Below, in pieces: positions 12,866 to 24,996 of a DNA stretch of 64,000 bases (position 1 is its first letter; every line of letters begins with the position of its first letter). Both the position numbers and the translations under genes were made by a program. Origin of the DNA: Austropuccinia psidii (taxonomy: Eukaryota > Basidiomycota > Pucciniomycetes > Pucciniales > Sphaerophragmiaceae); assembly GCA_023105745.1 (NCBI GenBank), contig JALGQZ010000011.1, positions 10,254,975 to 10,318,974 of the forward strand. Reading direction: 5' to 3'. Under the pieces are notes generated by a model. That model searched no databases. It had not been told where the DNA came from and was given only the letters and a program-made list of their open reading frames with translations.

Positions 12866-13490
12866 TATTGACAAGCCCACATAAGCTTGTACATGTTTTG
12901 CCATAAATTGATAAAAACATGTAAGGGGTGTCCTGGGCCCATTTTTGATTCAAAATGAAATACCAAAAAACCTGTATTGGGCCAAAAACTGCCAAAAAGA
13001 GTTTTTTTCCCCACAAAAAGCCTCTAACCCAAATGTTTCATTTTTTTGCACATTTTTCACCCCCCCAAAAAAACAAACAACCAAATAATCCACATTATCC
13101 CCCCAAACAATATTGGTTTTTGAAAAACAGAATGACCAAAGCAATTTTGCAATGCTTTTCACACTTTTTTATTTTTTTCTTTTCCCCCCCAAAACTGCAT
13201 TTTCCTCCCCAACAACCTGGTTCCAAGCCTCTGAAATTCCAATTTTTCACCTTTGCTTATCTATTAATTCCACATTTAAACCACTTCTTATAATTTCTCA
13301 CACCTTTTGTCTATTATTTTTCACATTTTGAAGCTTCTTTTGTCATTCCAAATCCCCAACTTCCTTTTTTGCTTAAATTTATACATATTTTTCACTCCAT
13401 AATGCTTCAACCACCCACTTAAGGTAAATTTCAGACCCTTGAGCTTCTTTAGAAGAATGTTCATAATGTTTCCAGGGCATAGGGCATGCT

Positions 13491-15025
13491 GTGTCCACCT
13501 TGGAGTGCAATATGACCCACAACCATATTGAAATAGGTTGTGACAGGTCTGGGACCCCAAATCCCCACAAAAACACCTCAAGAACAGTCAGTTCAAGAAA
13601 GTTTGGGAGTCCATTTAGACTTTATGCCAGAAAATATGCCAAGAGTACCACTTGGACTCTTAAAGTCAAAACTCCTGAAAATAGGCATGATGCCACTGAA
13701 AATATCATGGCACATCCTGCTTTCAAGAAATTCAATGGGAAAGAAGCATCCCAAATTGCTAAAATGTCTGAATCACTGCTCATGCCAAGGAAAATTCAGG
13801 CCCAACTGTGAATCCTGAGGGAGTCTGAAAGGCCTTTAATCCTTCAAGACATTTACAATGAGGTCAAGAAAATCAAGAAAGACAAACTTCAAGGCAGAAG
13901 GCCCATTGATGCTCTTATTGACACCCTCAAGGAAGAAAATTTGGTTTTTTCCTCTGCAAGGGATGTTGCGGGACACATTACCTCCTTTTCCAACTCACCC
14001 CCTTTCCATAAAACTCCACCATGGCTCTCCTCATGTCATTCTTATGGATTGGACTTATAAAACCAATAAGTACAAAATGCCCATTTTCATATTTTTGGAT
14101 TAAGATCAACCAATAAGACCTTTTCTGGGGCTTTTGGTTTGTTGAAGAATGAAACTAAACCCTCATATACATGGGAATTAAATCAATACATAGAAAAATT
14201 CCTCAACAACGCCAATATTGTTCCCCCTCCAGTGATTGTTATTGACAGGGGTTTGGACTTGAAAAAATCGCTTAAGAAGCTCTTCCCAGACTAAAAAGTC
14301 ATGTTATGCATTTGGAACATCAAGAAAGATGTATCTGCCCATTTCATGACAAAAATCGGTCATGCCACTTATTTTGAAACTTTTAAAGGCCTTTGGAATA
14401 AAGTAATATACTTTTCATATTCACTTTTATTCTTATTATTGTTTTTATTGATGAAATTGGGATTCATTTCTCAGGTTATGTATTCATACACTGAAAAGTG
14501 CTTTAAATACAACTGGAAGAAGCTTTCAAAGCAAGTCAAAAATTCGGAAGTCTTGTAATATTTGGAAAATGCTTGGCTTCCTCTGAGGGAGTATTATGTG
14601 TCATCCTGGACCAACCACCATTTTAACCTGGGTGTGGGCTCAACCTCAAGAGTTGAAGGTGCCCATGCCATGGTTAAAATTTGGCTCCAAAAATCCACTG
14701 GTACTCTCTTGGAGGTAGTTAGGGCTCTCCACATGACTTTCAGAAAACAATTTATTGAAATAATCAACAGAATATTTAAACAAATGATTGTCCATTTCAG
14801 GAATTTTCCTCCACACATCTGTTCTCTCAGTGGAAAGGTGTCTCATTATGTGCTTCAGATGGCCTTGACAATTTCAAAACCAAGTTTCCTCCCAATGAAA
14901 AATTCACCAAGAGATACAACAGTTATAAAGGTATTCCTTGCAAGCATAAGACTCAACAGGAATTTTCCAAGCGCCAAAGGCTTCAGATATCAGATTTCCA
15001 TCCTCAGTGGCATTTGAATTTTCCT
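13491..15025 (+). pseudogene. MULE transposase, spliced and frameshifted
   Basis: The N-terminal part (about 13610-13810) resembles the WRKY-GCM1/FAR1-type DNA-binding region of MULEs. The DDE core follows: ILMDWTYKTNKYKMP (first Asp, about 14040-14085), VIVIDRGLDLKKSL (second Asp, about 14232) and GSTSRVEGAHAMVK (catalytic Glu, about 14637-14680). IPCKHKTQQ and DFHPQWHL (about 14935-15015) look like the SWIM-type CxH end. A 72 nt intron (14403-14474, GT...TTTCTCAG) lies between WNK and VMYSYTEK. Another (15026-15097, GTGAGG...TTCTCAG) follows the SWIM region. Stops at 13809, about 14101, 14292 and 14556 and frame changes near 13985-14030 and 14850 mark it as a pseudogene. The family cuts and pastes its own DNA in the nucleus. 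Confidence 0.83.
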
Positions 15026-15097
15026 GTGAGGATTTTTGAACTTCAAATTCTTATTTCTTTTCTCATTAACTGATTTTAGTTTTCATATTCTTCTCAG

Positions 15098-15761
15098 ACT
15101 GGCTATCAAGGTGATGATCAAAGTGTTGAGAAAGGAAGAAAGAATGAAACCAAAGGAATATTTAAAGATATTTTGGAAGACCGTTTTCAAAGATCAATGG
15201 CAGAAATAACCCCAATTCTTCAACATTTTCAAGATGTTTTGACTGGAAAAGTCCGATTTGATCAAATTCCCAAGAGTCAAGAGGATGATCAATATTATGA
15301 AGACCCCCTTTGGATGCAAGAATATTTGTGGAAGACCTCAAGAAGCCAAGAATAAGAATAAAAATAAAAATAAAAGAGAACCATCAAGAATTGAAATCAT
15401 TGAAAGTCAATCCAAGAGAAGAGGAAGACCCCCATCAAAAGTGACCATCACAAGAACATCACAATCAAAGTTATTTGCACCCTCTCCAATCATGGAAATA
15501 AATTCATCTGAAGATTCTTAGGCCTCATTATCAAAATCAATAGGTTAATCAGATTCACTACCCTCAGAAACTGAATTAAATGAATATGGAAAATCAGGAG
15601 TAACCCTTAGGAGGTCCAGAAGATTGGAATTGGGTAGCAAAAACTCACAAAGAAAGTCCCACAAGCCTTCCACAAGTCTCAAGATATATGATGCAATTGA
15701 CTTGACCTGTGAGCATTGTCAAAGAAATCATCACACAATAGATGAATATTCCAAGCTCTTT
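15098..15761 (+). pseudogene. MULE linker region with AT-hook-like motif
   Basis: This is the exon between the transposase and the OTU domain. It is rich in Lys, Arg, Ser and Glu and has an AT-hook-like KRRGRPPSK (about 15411-15437), a motif that binds the minor groove of AT-rich DNA. The stretch ends with CEHCQRNHH, a Cys/His pair pattern. The frame carries a stop at 15520-15522 and another about 25 bases later. The exon ends at a GTGAGT donor (15762), and its phase joins the OTU exon exactly. Confidence 0.6.
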
Positions 15762-15840
15762 GTGAGTTTCTGATTCTGTTTAATGTATATATTTTTTGCT
15801 TATTTGAATATTTATTCTTTTTTTGACCAAATTTTATCAG

Positions 15841-16446
15841 GTACCTGACTCAGAAGACTTGCCCAAGTTTTTATTGAAATACAGCTTCAAGGTCATCAAT
15901 GTCCAGGGTGATGGAAACTGTGGCTACAGAACAGTATCCCACTACATTTACAAGACTCAGGAAAAATGGGCTGATGGCAGCGGTGAATCAGCTGAAGAAA
16001 TTCAAAAGAATAAAGACCTTTATGAAGCCATGAACATTTTTATTCCCTCAGTAAACTCTTATTTGGACAGAATTGAGTGGGATAAAGATGTTGGCCAGGC
16101 TGCAAAGAGGAAGTGGATGTCCATGCCTGATATGGGGGATCTAATTGCCAATAAGTATCAAATACCATTCTTGTATTTGAAAGCCTCATCTTTCTCTTTT
16201 TTCCCTTATTTCTGTCCTCCAAATGATAATCCACCCATTTTCATCTGCTTCTTGGATAGCTGTTCTCATTTTTCCAATTGGATATCATCATCTCTAAAGT
16301 GTATGCAGTCCCCCCATTACCTTTAATTGGGAATTTCATTCCAAAAAACAAGCCCTGGGGTGGGCAGATAAGTTTAAGAAACACAGGATGTTATATTTTT
16401 CTAATCTTCTTCCCCCCTGAGAACAAACCAATTATTTTGCAGGTTG
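15841..16446 (+). pseudogene. OTU-family cysteine protease domain of the MULE
   Basis: After a 79 nt intron (15762-15840, GTGAGT...TTTATCAG) the frame gives VPDSEDLPKF, then VQGDGNCGYRTVSHYI (about 15902-15949). This is the OTU signature DGNC-[GF]-[FY]-R, with Asp and Cys of the catalytic site both present. A downstream FLDSCSHFSNW (about 16250-16282) is where the catalytic His is expected in OTU folds. OTU enzymes cleave ubiquitin or ubiquitin-like conjugates. The continuous frame ends at 16326. A C-terminal MULE-like stretch (PPITFNWEFHSKKQALGWADKF) is legible in a second frame to about 16445, suggesting a frameshift near 16295. The domain probably belongs to the same polypeptide as the transposase, since the splice phases agree. 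Confidence 0.8.
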
Positions 16447-16975
16447 ATTCAAATTGATTGACTTTTGTATATAAAATTTATTCCATTTACCCCCATCCTC
16501 AGTCCTATCTATTGCTTAAATCCCACCCTTGCCTCATTTTTCTCAAACATGTGGCACTTTTGTATATAAAAATAGTCATATTACAAACATGGAAAAACCC
16601 TTTTTGTGCCTTTACTTGTCCCTCCAAAAAAACTCCCCAAAATTATGGGCTTCTAGTTTTCCATTGTAAAGATTGAATACTTCATTTTAAAACAAATTAT
16701 GGAAATTCATAAGTTGGAAATTATTTGATGAATTTTTTCAAAAAAAGGCCATTTTGTCAAATTGGCCAGCTGGGAGAAATATGGCAAACAAATTCCAAAC
16801 AATTTGCGGATATTTACATCCCACGTTGAAAAATATTTACAAAAAGGCTCAAAACTGAGCCTGAGTAATTTTTTTTAAAGAATAGGTCACCTAAATGTTT
16901 TTACCATAAACCTATGTGTTTTGGCCATAAATTGGTAAAAACAGGTAAGGGCTTGCATGTCTTTACCAACAACCT

Positions 16976-19900
16976 TATTTTATCTCAAAGGTTTGCAATT
17001 ACAAAAACATTTTGGGTATTGAAAAAGGATTTATTTTATCCTGTTCAATTGATATACTCACACTGAAGCTTAAGCATTGGATAAAGTTTATTATTTTACT
17101 TATAACCTAATTAAGAGGGATAAAGTTTTTTAAAGCAAGACAGGGTATCTCATATAAATGAGGAGAGTGAGGAACAATCAGGCTCTACAAAGTTAAAAAT
17201 GTTTTTGATGAATGAATTAGTTCATAAATGAAGTACTTTCAGATTAACTTTCAAGTCTAAGATTCATTTTATCATGAATAAAGAGAAATAGAGGTATTTT
17301 TTTGACAATCCAAGAAGGTTATCAGAAACACAGCCTCTTGTAAAAACTTAAAAATTTCAAAATTTATCATATGAAGAAAGAAATAGAGGTTGACCACGAA
17401 TATCTTTTGAATATCATAAAACTAGAAACCCTTTTTCAAAAATACTTTGATTTTACTTACAAGACTTCATCATTCAAATAATGATCCAAAATGCAAAATA
17501 TTCAAAAAAATGCTTCATGATGAATCAATCTGAAGAGATCAAAGCTATGTTTAAAGGAGCTAATATTCAATCTAATAAAAGGATATTTAGAATTCCAAAA
17601 GCTCAATTTAAGCCTTTCCTTAAAGTCGATTAATGAAGATTCTATTTTAATGAAAAAAAAATCCAGAATTCACAGAAATTACAAAATTTGATGTGATTGA
17701 AAATAAGATGGGTGATCCTGAGAAGAAAATTTGGCTTTGAAAAAGTAGCATTCACAGAGGTAAAATTATTATTTATCAGGAACAAATGGGCTGGTAACCA
17801 CATAAAACCACATAATTATGTAATTATGATACTTTTACAAAACAAAAAATGATGTGATAAGAAAAAAAATAGAGGTCATTTATTTCCCTCTGTCCAATAT
17901 TTCAGATTGAGCCCTTTCATTTCTTCATGAGATTTTTGGAATTAATAAGAGGAGAATTTACTAGCTGTTATTTTCCACAATAATTAAATATTTTTCTTAT
18001 TTCATTAAGTATAGAATTAATATATTGAGTAAGATTTGTTGTGAGATTATTATTAAGCTTTTTTTTGACCCATGAGAGGGATTTAAAATGAAAAACAGAG
18101 CTATATGAAATAGCTTTTTAACTGTGATATTTTCATTTTTGAAACTATATCAACTCTGAGTTATTAAAACCACAAATTCCTACACTTAACACTTTTTAAA
18201 GCACTCATATCAAGGCCCTTTCATAGATTCTAGGAGTATGTAGGAGCTTATAATGACACTTTTTGAATATCTGGAATATTTAGTCTTATGAGCTTTCTTT
18301 GGGATATTGGAAGTGTTTAAATCTGTAGCTATCAAATATTTTTCTCCCTACATTATTTTCTCCAGAAATTAGGTATTTATATTACTTCTGCGTAGAGCTT
18401 ATATCAAAATATTATCTAATGAATCTATATATAAACTTTTTCAATTAAAATTATCATACTAATACTATTAATAATGAATTCTATTATTGTAATTATCAAT
18501 AATATAATCAAAAATTCCTTCATCTGAGAATAGAGTGATCTTTTAATTAAAATCTCTTTTAATTGCTATAAAGTAGTAGTAATTTCAAATTCAGAAGTAT
18601 GTTTCTACTAAAGCTTACTAAATAAAGTATAAAATGATATAAATTCTTTGCAAAATGATATTGAATTCTTTTGAAGTATCAATATCTTTGACCAGGGTGA
18701 TTATAAATAGTTTTTGAATAAATCAACAAATTCTGGGAAAGGATTCAAGAATTAAAATTAAACACTCACTCATACTCCAGTTATGACTTTAATATAACAC
18801 TAGAAGAAGGTTTATGATGGATTCCTTGCGGAGTCAAATGATCAAGAGAAGATAAAATAATAACAAAAAATCAACTGGAGCTACAAAAGCTTTTTCAAAG
18901 AATCCTCTTTTTATTTCAAAACTTTACAAAGAGCTTGAATATTTTTAAATCTTAGGAATTATTTAAAAGTTAATATAGCTTGTAATATTAATGATTAATG
19001 ATGTATTTTATTGATTGTGGAGGTATTTTGGAAAAAAAGCTACACAAGGTTTTTTTCTAGCCTTTCACAAAGCTAACAAAGGCATGAAAGGAACTCAAAA
19101 GAAAATAAAGCTTAGAAAAAAAAGTATTCTCATTTTGATTGATAATTTAAGGACTCTTTATCACATAAAATAATCATGATTGTCTAGTTATGTCACTTCA
19201 AAGAATGACCAACCCATTCTATTTAAGTAATAATAGATTTACTATCATGAATTTTATTTCATCTCTTAATAAGAATTTTGCTCAAAGCCTTTAGTTCTCT
19301 TTTATAATTAATTGATAGCTTTTGTTTCCTTTTTATTTTTGAAGATCATCTCCTTGACAAGAAAAAATCAAAAATGGACTTTGAGTAAGCTTTTAATTCA
19401 CCTTGTCAGCTGAGGAATGGTTCAAATAAAAATTGACCTAAATTGTAAAAATTGATCCAGAATATTGCAAATCCATTTTTTAATAATTGCCTTTTCAATA
19501 AAATTTTAAAATTGCCTTTCTTTCTGATGTGATTCAGGTTTGTAACTAACATCGCAACAGACTGACACCAAGACATTACTCTATGGATAATATTACAAAA
19601 AGGTCTTTAATAAGTATCTTTGGGTATATGAGTGATTAATAATTGATAATTCAACTTTGAAAAGGATTTCAAGGAGATAATTTTCTCATTGAAACACAAT
19701 AGTACCATATTTTCTATTTTCCTACGATTAATAGGCCTAAGAATTAGTAATGAAGTTCCCAAAATATTTGATTCTTTGAGGAAGTTATTAAGATCCTTTT
19801 ATCACTTAATTGGTGGCTTATATGAATCAGAGGGATAAGAACTTTGGATATCCTGTCCCTATTCACTGTTCTTAATCCCCTCAATAACTTCACATGTAAA

Positions 19901-20845
19901 ATAATGAATTCTTTCCTTCAGAAGGAAAATTCATTAAGGAGAAATCTAGAGTGTATGAGAAATATAGTAGCTGAAAAATTCTAGAATATTAATTCAAATC
20001 ATAAAAATGGCTATTCAAAATGGCTTCTTGCAGAATTTCATCATTTTTGTGTGAAACTGAAAACAAGAAATTACAAAAGATCTAATATGTTGTCTTTATG
20101 ATGATATGTTGAGTTATTTTCTTCTTTGGCCCTCTGAGGGTAATTTCTATATTACACGGCTTATAAAATTTGTTTGATTGAGGATCTTCTATGTTAGTTG
20201 TAAGTTCTGTTTGTTTTACTGTTAGATTCATGGGAGGGGCTTGTATTGCATGAAATAGAAATTATATAATATTTCATTTGAATCTTGACCTTATACCTGG
20301 AGAATACCCTGAATAATACGCTCTTGATAAGGTGATATAGCTGTTGATGGAATGTTGGATTCATGCAAGAAATTACCATGTGGTTGAGTGTTGAGCTAAG
20401 TGAGTGTAAATTATGACTTGGTTAACTGCTAGGTAGATTATTCTTTTGTAACGCTTGCAGTAAAGCTAAGGCGCATATTGAGAGAAGATGGTATTAAATG
20501 TACCTAGTTGTATAATCTGTGTTGAAATTCTCTGATATATGTAAATATTGGTGTTACATATGTTACTTAAATAATTTTCTATTACTTCAATATGGGATTA
20601 TTGTTGGTTTGTAAGGTCTGGGATAAAAATTGGAGTGTAAAGTATTTGGGAAGAAAAAAACTCTTTGGTGGAAATATTGAATACAACATGATTATTTGAT
20701 AAGAGTCATTTACTTTAGCTTAGTTGGGACAAATGTTTATCTGGAGAAATTGATTGAATATAACAAAATTGTTTGGTTAGGTCAAATTAATTACAAATTA
20801 ATTTATCCTTTGATTTTTTTTAAATTTTGATTCAAAATATTAACA
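16976..20845. other. AT-rich intergenic DNA, nothing recognised
   Basis: About 3.9 kb with no long open frame, no recognisable protein motif and no clear repeat structure. It may be decayed mobile DNA. No claim is made. Confidence 0.55.
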
Positions 20846-21200
20846 GGGTTTTGGTAAAATCCAGTAAGCCCTTATATGCTTTTGCCAATTTATGGCCAAA
20901 AAATGAAAGTATTTAATTTTCTGAAAAAGATTCCCCAGGCCAATTTTTGAGAAATTTTTGGAATTTCTGGCCATATTTATTCCTATTTTTGTGGGCAAAT
21001 GTTTACAAACTGGGCCATTCCAATGATATGGAGAAATTTCTTGAAACATTAATGAAAACTTGCTATTTATTGGTTTCCGTTATTTTTTCCAAATAAGGGA
21101 ATAAATATTTCAAATGCAAAATAAGAATGCCATAATTTTGGTAATTTTTTGGGTGGGACAAGCATAGGCTCAAAAAGGCATTTTTTTCCGCTTTAGAATA
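20846..21200. repeat. Isolated MULE-type TIR-like end
   Basis: The sequence from 20846 (GGTTTTGGTAAAAT...CCAATTTATGGCCAAAA) matches the reverse complement of the right end of the MULE at about 16915-16970, including AAGCCCTTA and CCAATTTATGGCCAAAA. It leads directly into the 21 bp satellite. No partner end was found beyond the satellite, so this is either a truncated element or a non-autonomous relative. Confidence 0.45.
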
Positions 21201-21204
21201 TGAC

Positions 21205-22400
21205 TGTAAATGTCATTTATAATGCCATAAATGTCATTTAAAATGCCATAAATGTCATTTACAATGCCATAAATTTCATTTAGAATGCCATAAATGTCAT
21301 TTAGAATGCCATAAATGTCATTTAGAATGCCATAAATGTCATTTAGAATGCCATAAATGTCATTTAGAATGCCATAAATGTCATTTAGAATGCCATAAAT
21401 GTCATTTAGAATGCCATAAATGTCATTTAGAATGCCATAAATGTCATTTAGAATGCCATAAATGTCATTTAGAATGCCATAAATGTCATTTAGAATGCCA
21501 TAAATGTCATTTAGAATGCCATAAATGTCATTTAGAATGCCATAAATGTCATTTAGAATGCCATAAATGTCATTTACAATGCCATAAATGTCATTTACAA
21601 TGCCATAAATGTTATTTACAATGCCATAAATGTCATTTACAATGCCATAAATGTCATTTACAATGCCATAAATGTCATTTACAATGCCATAAATGTCATT
21701 TACAATGCCATAAATGTCATTTACAATGCCATAAATGTCATTTACAATGCCATAAATGTCATTTACAATGCCATAAATGTCATTTACAATGCCATAAATG
21801 TCATTTATAATGCCATAAATGTCATTTATAATGCCATAAATGTCATTTATAATGCCATAAATGTCATTTAGAATGCCATAAATGTCATTTAGAATGCCAT
21901 AAATGTCATTTAGAATGCCATAAATGTCATTTACAATGCCATAAATGTCATTTACAATGCCATAAATGTTATTTACAATGCCATAAATGTCATTTACAAT
22001 GCCATAAATGTCATTTACAATGCCATAAATGTCATTTACAATGCCATAAATGTCATTTACAATGCCATAAATGTCATTTACAATGCCATAAATGTCATTT
22101 ACAATGCCATAAATGTCATTTACAATGCCATAAATGTCATTTACAATGCCATAAATGTCATTTACAATGCCATAAATGTCATTTACAATGCCATAAATGT
22201 CATTTATAATGCCATAAATGTCATTTACAATGCCATAAATGTCATTTACAATGCCATAAATGTCATTTACAATGCCATAAATGTCATTTACAATGCCATA
22301 AATGTCATTTACAATGCCATAAATGTCATTTACAATGCCATAAATGTCATTTACAATGCCATAAATGTCATTTACAATGCCATAAATGTCATTTTCAATG
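21205..22400. repeat. 21 bp tandem satellite, about 57 copies
   Basis: The unit is AATGCCATAAATGTCATTT plus a two-base variable tail. Spacing is 21 bp with almost no length change across about 1.2 kb. Units fall into blocks by the variable position (TTTAG, TTTAC, TTTAT, TTTAA). A rare GTTATTT unit occurs at 21611 and again at 21968, exactly 357 bp (17 units) apart, each preceded by the same G, C, C order of variants, showing a higher-order duplication. Edge units are degenerate, as expected for an array growing by unequal exchange. Confidence 0.97.
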
Positions 22401-22711
22401 CAATGAGCTCCTTGATAGAATAAAAAAATTAATTATTAGTGGCATGTTTTTTAATTCATTACCAGGTGAGTCACACCTTCCTTTCTTCATATTTCTTCAT
22501 TTTATTTATTTTATATGATCAGCTGATGTTCATTGTGTTTTTCTTCTTTTTTGCCTTTTCCATAAAATAACCTCATTGTTTGGGTTTTTTTCATTATCTT
22601 TATCTCCCCCATTTTTTTATAACAATGCCCTTCTGTCTTGAAATTGTATGGTGTAATAACAATTGACATTGTGTTGTCCTGGAACTTGACGAAATTAACT
22701 ATCACTTTATT

Positions 22712-23157
22712 TTGCCATCAAACGGCTTTTCCACATTTCATCTTCAAGCCTATTCTGAACATCCCGATCCTTCCCCTATTGACCGAATTGCTTGTCACCT
22801 TCCTCATCAACCCTTTGATTTGTCACCTGCCCTGAATTCTGTCAAAATAAACCAATGTCAACCTAATCAAGCTTGTTCCTTAAGTGCACCCTCCACCACA
22901 ACCTCTCCTTCTACTTCTATTTCAGTGTCTCCTCATCCTACTATTGACTCTGATCCTCTTCATCATCATGAAAAATAATTGCAAGCCCATTTTGCATACT
23001 ATTTTTGCTTATTCGACCACAAGATGAATGATCTCCATCACCGCATGGAGTGCGTTTTTCTTATTCAATTGCCTAGCTCATTCTTCTTTCAACAGGAGCA
23101 CCAGATAATTTGCAACTCTGTCCAGTCCTTTCTTCACTGGTACCCTCATATGATTAA
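22712..23157 (+). pseudogene. Unknown gene remnant with a possible intron donor
   Basis: One frame is open from about 22712 to 23157 except for a single TAA at 22976-22978. It encodes a Pro/Ser/Thr-rich stretch followed by a more hydrophobic part (FAYYFCLFDHKMNDLHHRM). It ends at a good donor (GTAAGT at 23158) and an acceptor follows 78 nt later (TTTTTAG, 23235), but the next frame soon stops. The local base composition is less AT-biased than the flanks. No family is recognised. It could be a decayed host gene or transposon exon. Confidence 0.35.
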
Positions 23158-23239
23158 GTAAGTTTTGTTTTTTTAAGGATGCTAATATTTGTTAACATTT
23201 CACTCTTGTTATTACTTAACATAATCTCTTTTTAGTGCC

Positions 23240-23880
23240 ACAGTTTGACTTGCCAAGTCGTTTAAAGACGTTCTGCCTTATTATTTTTAGCTACTTGTAA
23301 GTTTTCTCTTTTTTTATGAATACATATATATAAATATTCATTTATTTATTATATTATTTTTTTGTTTTCTTCGTTTTGTAGCTCAATTGAGGGTTGTTGG
23401 TGGGGTTTCTTTTAACTGGTTCTTTGTTTACAACTTGATGATCCCCCTTTTATATATATATAAAAAAATAAATAAATAAAACAAAACAAAATAAAAATCA
23501 TTGTATATTGTTTTAAATATATTCATTGTTTATTATATTTTTTCTTGCTTTGGATTTCTGGATATAAAAAATTGAAAAATGGTTTATATATTAAAAAAAC
23601 TCATTGGCCCCCCTAAAATGAATATGTGAGAGAGAGTCTTAGGCGTTTAAAGTTAATAAATTAAAATAAATGTAAATAAATCAATTTAGAATAGAATTTA
23701 CAATGATAAAATTAAATTAAATAAAATATATTAAAAAGATATATAAATATGAATCATAATAAGATAAGATAAGAATTTAGAATAAGATTAACCTATGGAA
23801 ATAAAGGAAAATGATAATAATAACACTAATAATAAAGAAGAGGAGAAAAAAGCACAGAAGTTGGCTTAAGTAATAAGTCA
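23240..23880. other. AT-rich spacer with simple repeats
   Basis: Includes TATATATATA and AAATAAATAAATAAAA runs near 23450-23500. No gene and no LTR matching the Z element was found here, although a 3' LTR of that element would be expected in this direction. Confidence 0.55.
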
Positions 23881-23883
23881 GCA

Positions 23884-24996
23884 TTAACATTTCCTTGGTT
23901 TATATGTAAGCCTTCTGTTCTTTTTTCTCCATTTTGGTTTTTTAGTTGTTTTGGAAAGGAATTGATTTAAGCAATTGAGAAATTCCCCTTTTGTTCTTCC
24001 TTTATCCAAGGGAATTCTTTTGTTGATGAATTCATCCATACTTAAGTTGAATTCAAAATCCACTTTAACATTCTTGAGTGTGAAATTCCCCATTTCCTGG
24101 GTTTTCCTCAATTTCCTTTTATTTCTGCATATTGGAAACTCTTTTGTCTGAAATTGATGATATCCTTTTTTATTCTGAGTAAAACCTAAATTTTCTTCTT
24201 TAATTTTTTTTATATCAAAGAACTTAGTGGGTTTTTTCAGAAATGATTTTGAGGTCTTGTTTTGAAAATGGTTCTTATTTGAGAATGTTTCTATTTGTTC
24301 TGGAATTAATGCACTTGGGTCTTTATCAAGAGAGGTTACTGAAGGTGGTGATAATCCTTGAGTATCCCTCAAAAATCCATGAATATGGGAAAAATCCTCC
24401 TATTCTAAACTGACTATGTCTTCTGTTGAGCTCTTCTGGCCAGGTATATTTTGGCTGTTATCAAAAGTGTGGCTTCCCAAAGATAAATTTTGAAGTTGAG
24501 GAGTGTTCAAGTTATTATTGGGGTTTTGATCACTATTGAAGTATTCCCCAAAGATTAACTGTTCAAGAATTGGTAATGGTTCTTCAAAGATTTCAGTGAA
24601 CAAAAAATCATTTTTTACTAATGATGTTTTGTTTATATCTTCAACATGTTTACTTGTTGGTGATGTGCAGTTTGATTGTATTTCCTGTTTCAAGGTGTTT
24701 ATAGATGGTGAGAAGGTTTGAATAGAATTTTTATTTTCAGAGTTGTCTTTCTTTGGTCCACTAGTATATTCTGGAATTAAGGTATTTGATGTAGTAAGTT
24801 GTGGATCCACATCAGAACTTTGTTGAAGGCCTGGCTGAAGAGCTACTTGGGGTATGGGATATTCTTCTGAAGTAATTTCTCCCATGTTAAAATATTCATC
24901 ATGAAGTAAGTCTCCTAGGGTGAATAATTCTTCTTCTTCCAATGGTGTGAGAGGGTTTGAAGAAGTATAATGAGATACTTCTCTTCTAGTCTTCAC
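23884..24996 (-). pseudogene. Z element: C-terminal unknown region
   Basis: Two stretches in the same frame (24996-24400 and 24372-23884) are separated by a single stop at 24400-24402. The first is acidic and Asn/Ser-rich (LEEEELFTLGDLLHDEYF). The second is strongly basic (KKPKWRKKNRRLTYKPRK at its end). The frame is the same as 25296-24997 and as gag. No domain is recognised. This is where RT would be expected in an ordinary Gypsy element, and no RT motif is present. Confidence 0.5.

Larger units (their letters stand above)
12866..16975 (+). mobile_element. Degenerate Mutator-like (MULE) transposon with OTU domain
   Basis: The interior encodes a MULE-type transposase and an OTU domain on the + strand. 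The ends look like imperfect terminal inverted repeats. The left end (about 12866-12930) and the reverse complement of the right end (about 16905-16970) share a quasi-palindromic core, TTTT(G)GCCATAAATTG(G/A)TAAAA. The similarity is moderate and no target duplication was found, so both boundaries are approximate. A third copy of the TIR motif occurs alone near 20846-20900. Confidence 0.65.

Noticed and set aside
12955..13331. Open frames rich in Phe, Pro and Lys left of the MULE transposase
   Set aside because: Low-complexity poly-C/poly-T sequence in the element's subterminal region with no domain.
21205..22400. CRISPR-like array
   Set aside because: Units are contiguous 21 bp copies with no unique spacers, in a eukaryotic context, so this is a satellite.
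23400..23880. 3' LTR of element Z
   Set aside because: No match to the 29264-34100 LTR was visible. A weak ATGTGAGAGAG at about 23626 does not extend.
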